Source: a virus
IMG/VR virus record: IMGVR_UViG_3300027736_000020
Location: 120,089 to 184,088 of that record
Strand: one strand, 5' to 3'
DNA: 64,000 nucleotides
Shown here: in pieces, positions 63,950 through 64,000 of the stretch
How positions within the stretch are numbered: position 1 is the first letter of the stretch
Layout of the letters: every line of letters begins with the position of its first letter
Program-made: the position numbers and the translations under genes
The notes under the pieces: generated by a model
What the model was told of the DNA's origin: nothing
Databases searched by the model: none
Seen by the model: only the letters and a program-made list of their open reading frames with translations

Positions 63950-64000
63950 GGTGGTAACGGGGATTAAGAGACTTGGGTGGTTGCGCTGGTGTGGGGGAAG
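63950..64000 (-). repeat. R repeat, copy 3 (cut by window edge)
   Basis: First 51 bases match copies 1 and 2 with three changes. Shows that the cassette array continues to the right. Confidence 0.85.

Noticed and set aside
1-64000. Insertion sequences, integrase or transposase
   Set aside because: No transposase or integrase motif and no terminal inverted repeats with target duplications were seen.

Overview
This 64 kb window looks like part of a large tailed-phage (jumbo-type) genome. The evidence is a class II ribonucleotide reductase, a dNMP kinase, SSB, a MazG-type pyrophosphohydrolase, a Cas4/AddB-like nuclease, nine tRNA-like genes, a lytic transglycosylase, a holin-like protein and several very large low-complexity proteins, with almost no recognisable bacterial housekeeping genes. 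The host cannot be read from the sequence. Ribosome-binding sites are AGGAG/AAGGA type and several promoters are of the extended -10 type (TGnTATAAT-like), so a bacterial host is safe to infer. Base composition changes visibly along the window: AT-rich to about 46 kb, intermediate to about 57 kb, GC-rich from about 58 kb to the end.

Layout. 1-13 kb: large, mostly unrecognised proteins on both strands, including one of 1935 aa, with small Zn-ribbon-like proteins between them. 13.2-25.2 kb: a plus-strand nucleotide-metabolism and replication region (nrdJ, two beta-rich proteins, a tRNA cluster interleaved with 25-45 aa membrane peptides, dNMP kinase, Cas4/AddB-like nuclease, SSB) closed by a clear intrinsic terminator at 25.13 kb. 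25.2-29.1 kb: a small HTH protein, a MazG-type enzyme and an 844-aa protein in which a DUF488-like segment, a DarG-type macrodomain and a NADAR domain follow one another. 29.1-46.0 kb: large proteins with protein-specific Pro/Ala/Thr minisatellite linkers, a lytic transglycosylase and a holin-like protein. Many of these share short terminal or internal motifs (M-LL-x-KK-S/T, NPFPFAIWP, WFxFxIH, and a 20-residue L-x-G-x-S-x-x-E-V unit).

46.0-46.8 kb is a gene-poor interval with direct repeats, 33-bp tandem repeats and a terminator. From 46.8 kb to the end nearly everything is on the minus strand: about 38 small, mostly acidic genes typical of a phage accessory or host-takeover block. Many have their own structured 5' leader. 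At 48-53 kb and 59 kb these are plain hairpins. At 56.9-62.2 kb there are seven copies of an H-type pseudoknot with an A-rich third loop, five of them lying just before a ribosome-binding site. At 61.6-64 kb, short unrelated ORFs sit between conserved flanks (a GCACATGC hairpin leader, a GAAA-loop terminator and a repeat of about 255 bp) and form a cassette array that continues past the window edge.

Two candidate systems stand out. The first is the DUF488-macro-NADAR protein. The two DarT/DarG toxin-antitoxin types are reversed by exactly these two enzyme classes (macrodomain for ADP-ribosyl-thymidine, NADAR for ADP-ribosyl-guanosine), so it could be a dual-specificity anti-ADP-ribosylation protein. 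Its N-terminus matches that of neighbouring large proteins, so it may be delivered with the virion. The second is the family of structured leaders and exchangeable gene cassettes at the right end. Function calls below rest on reading motifs by eye; no database search was possible.
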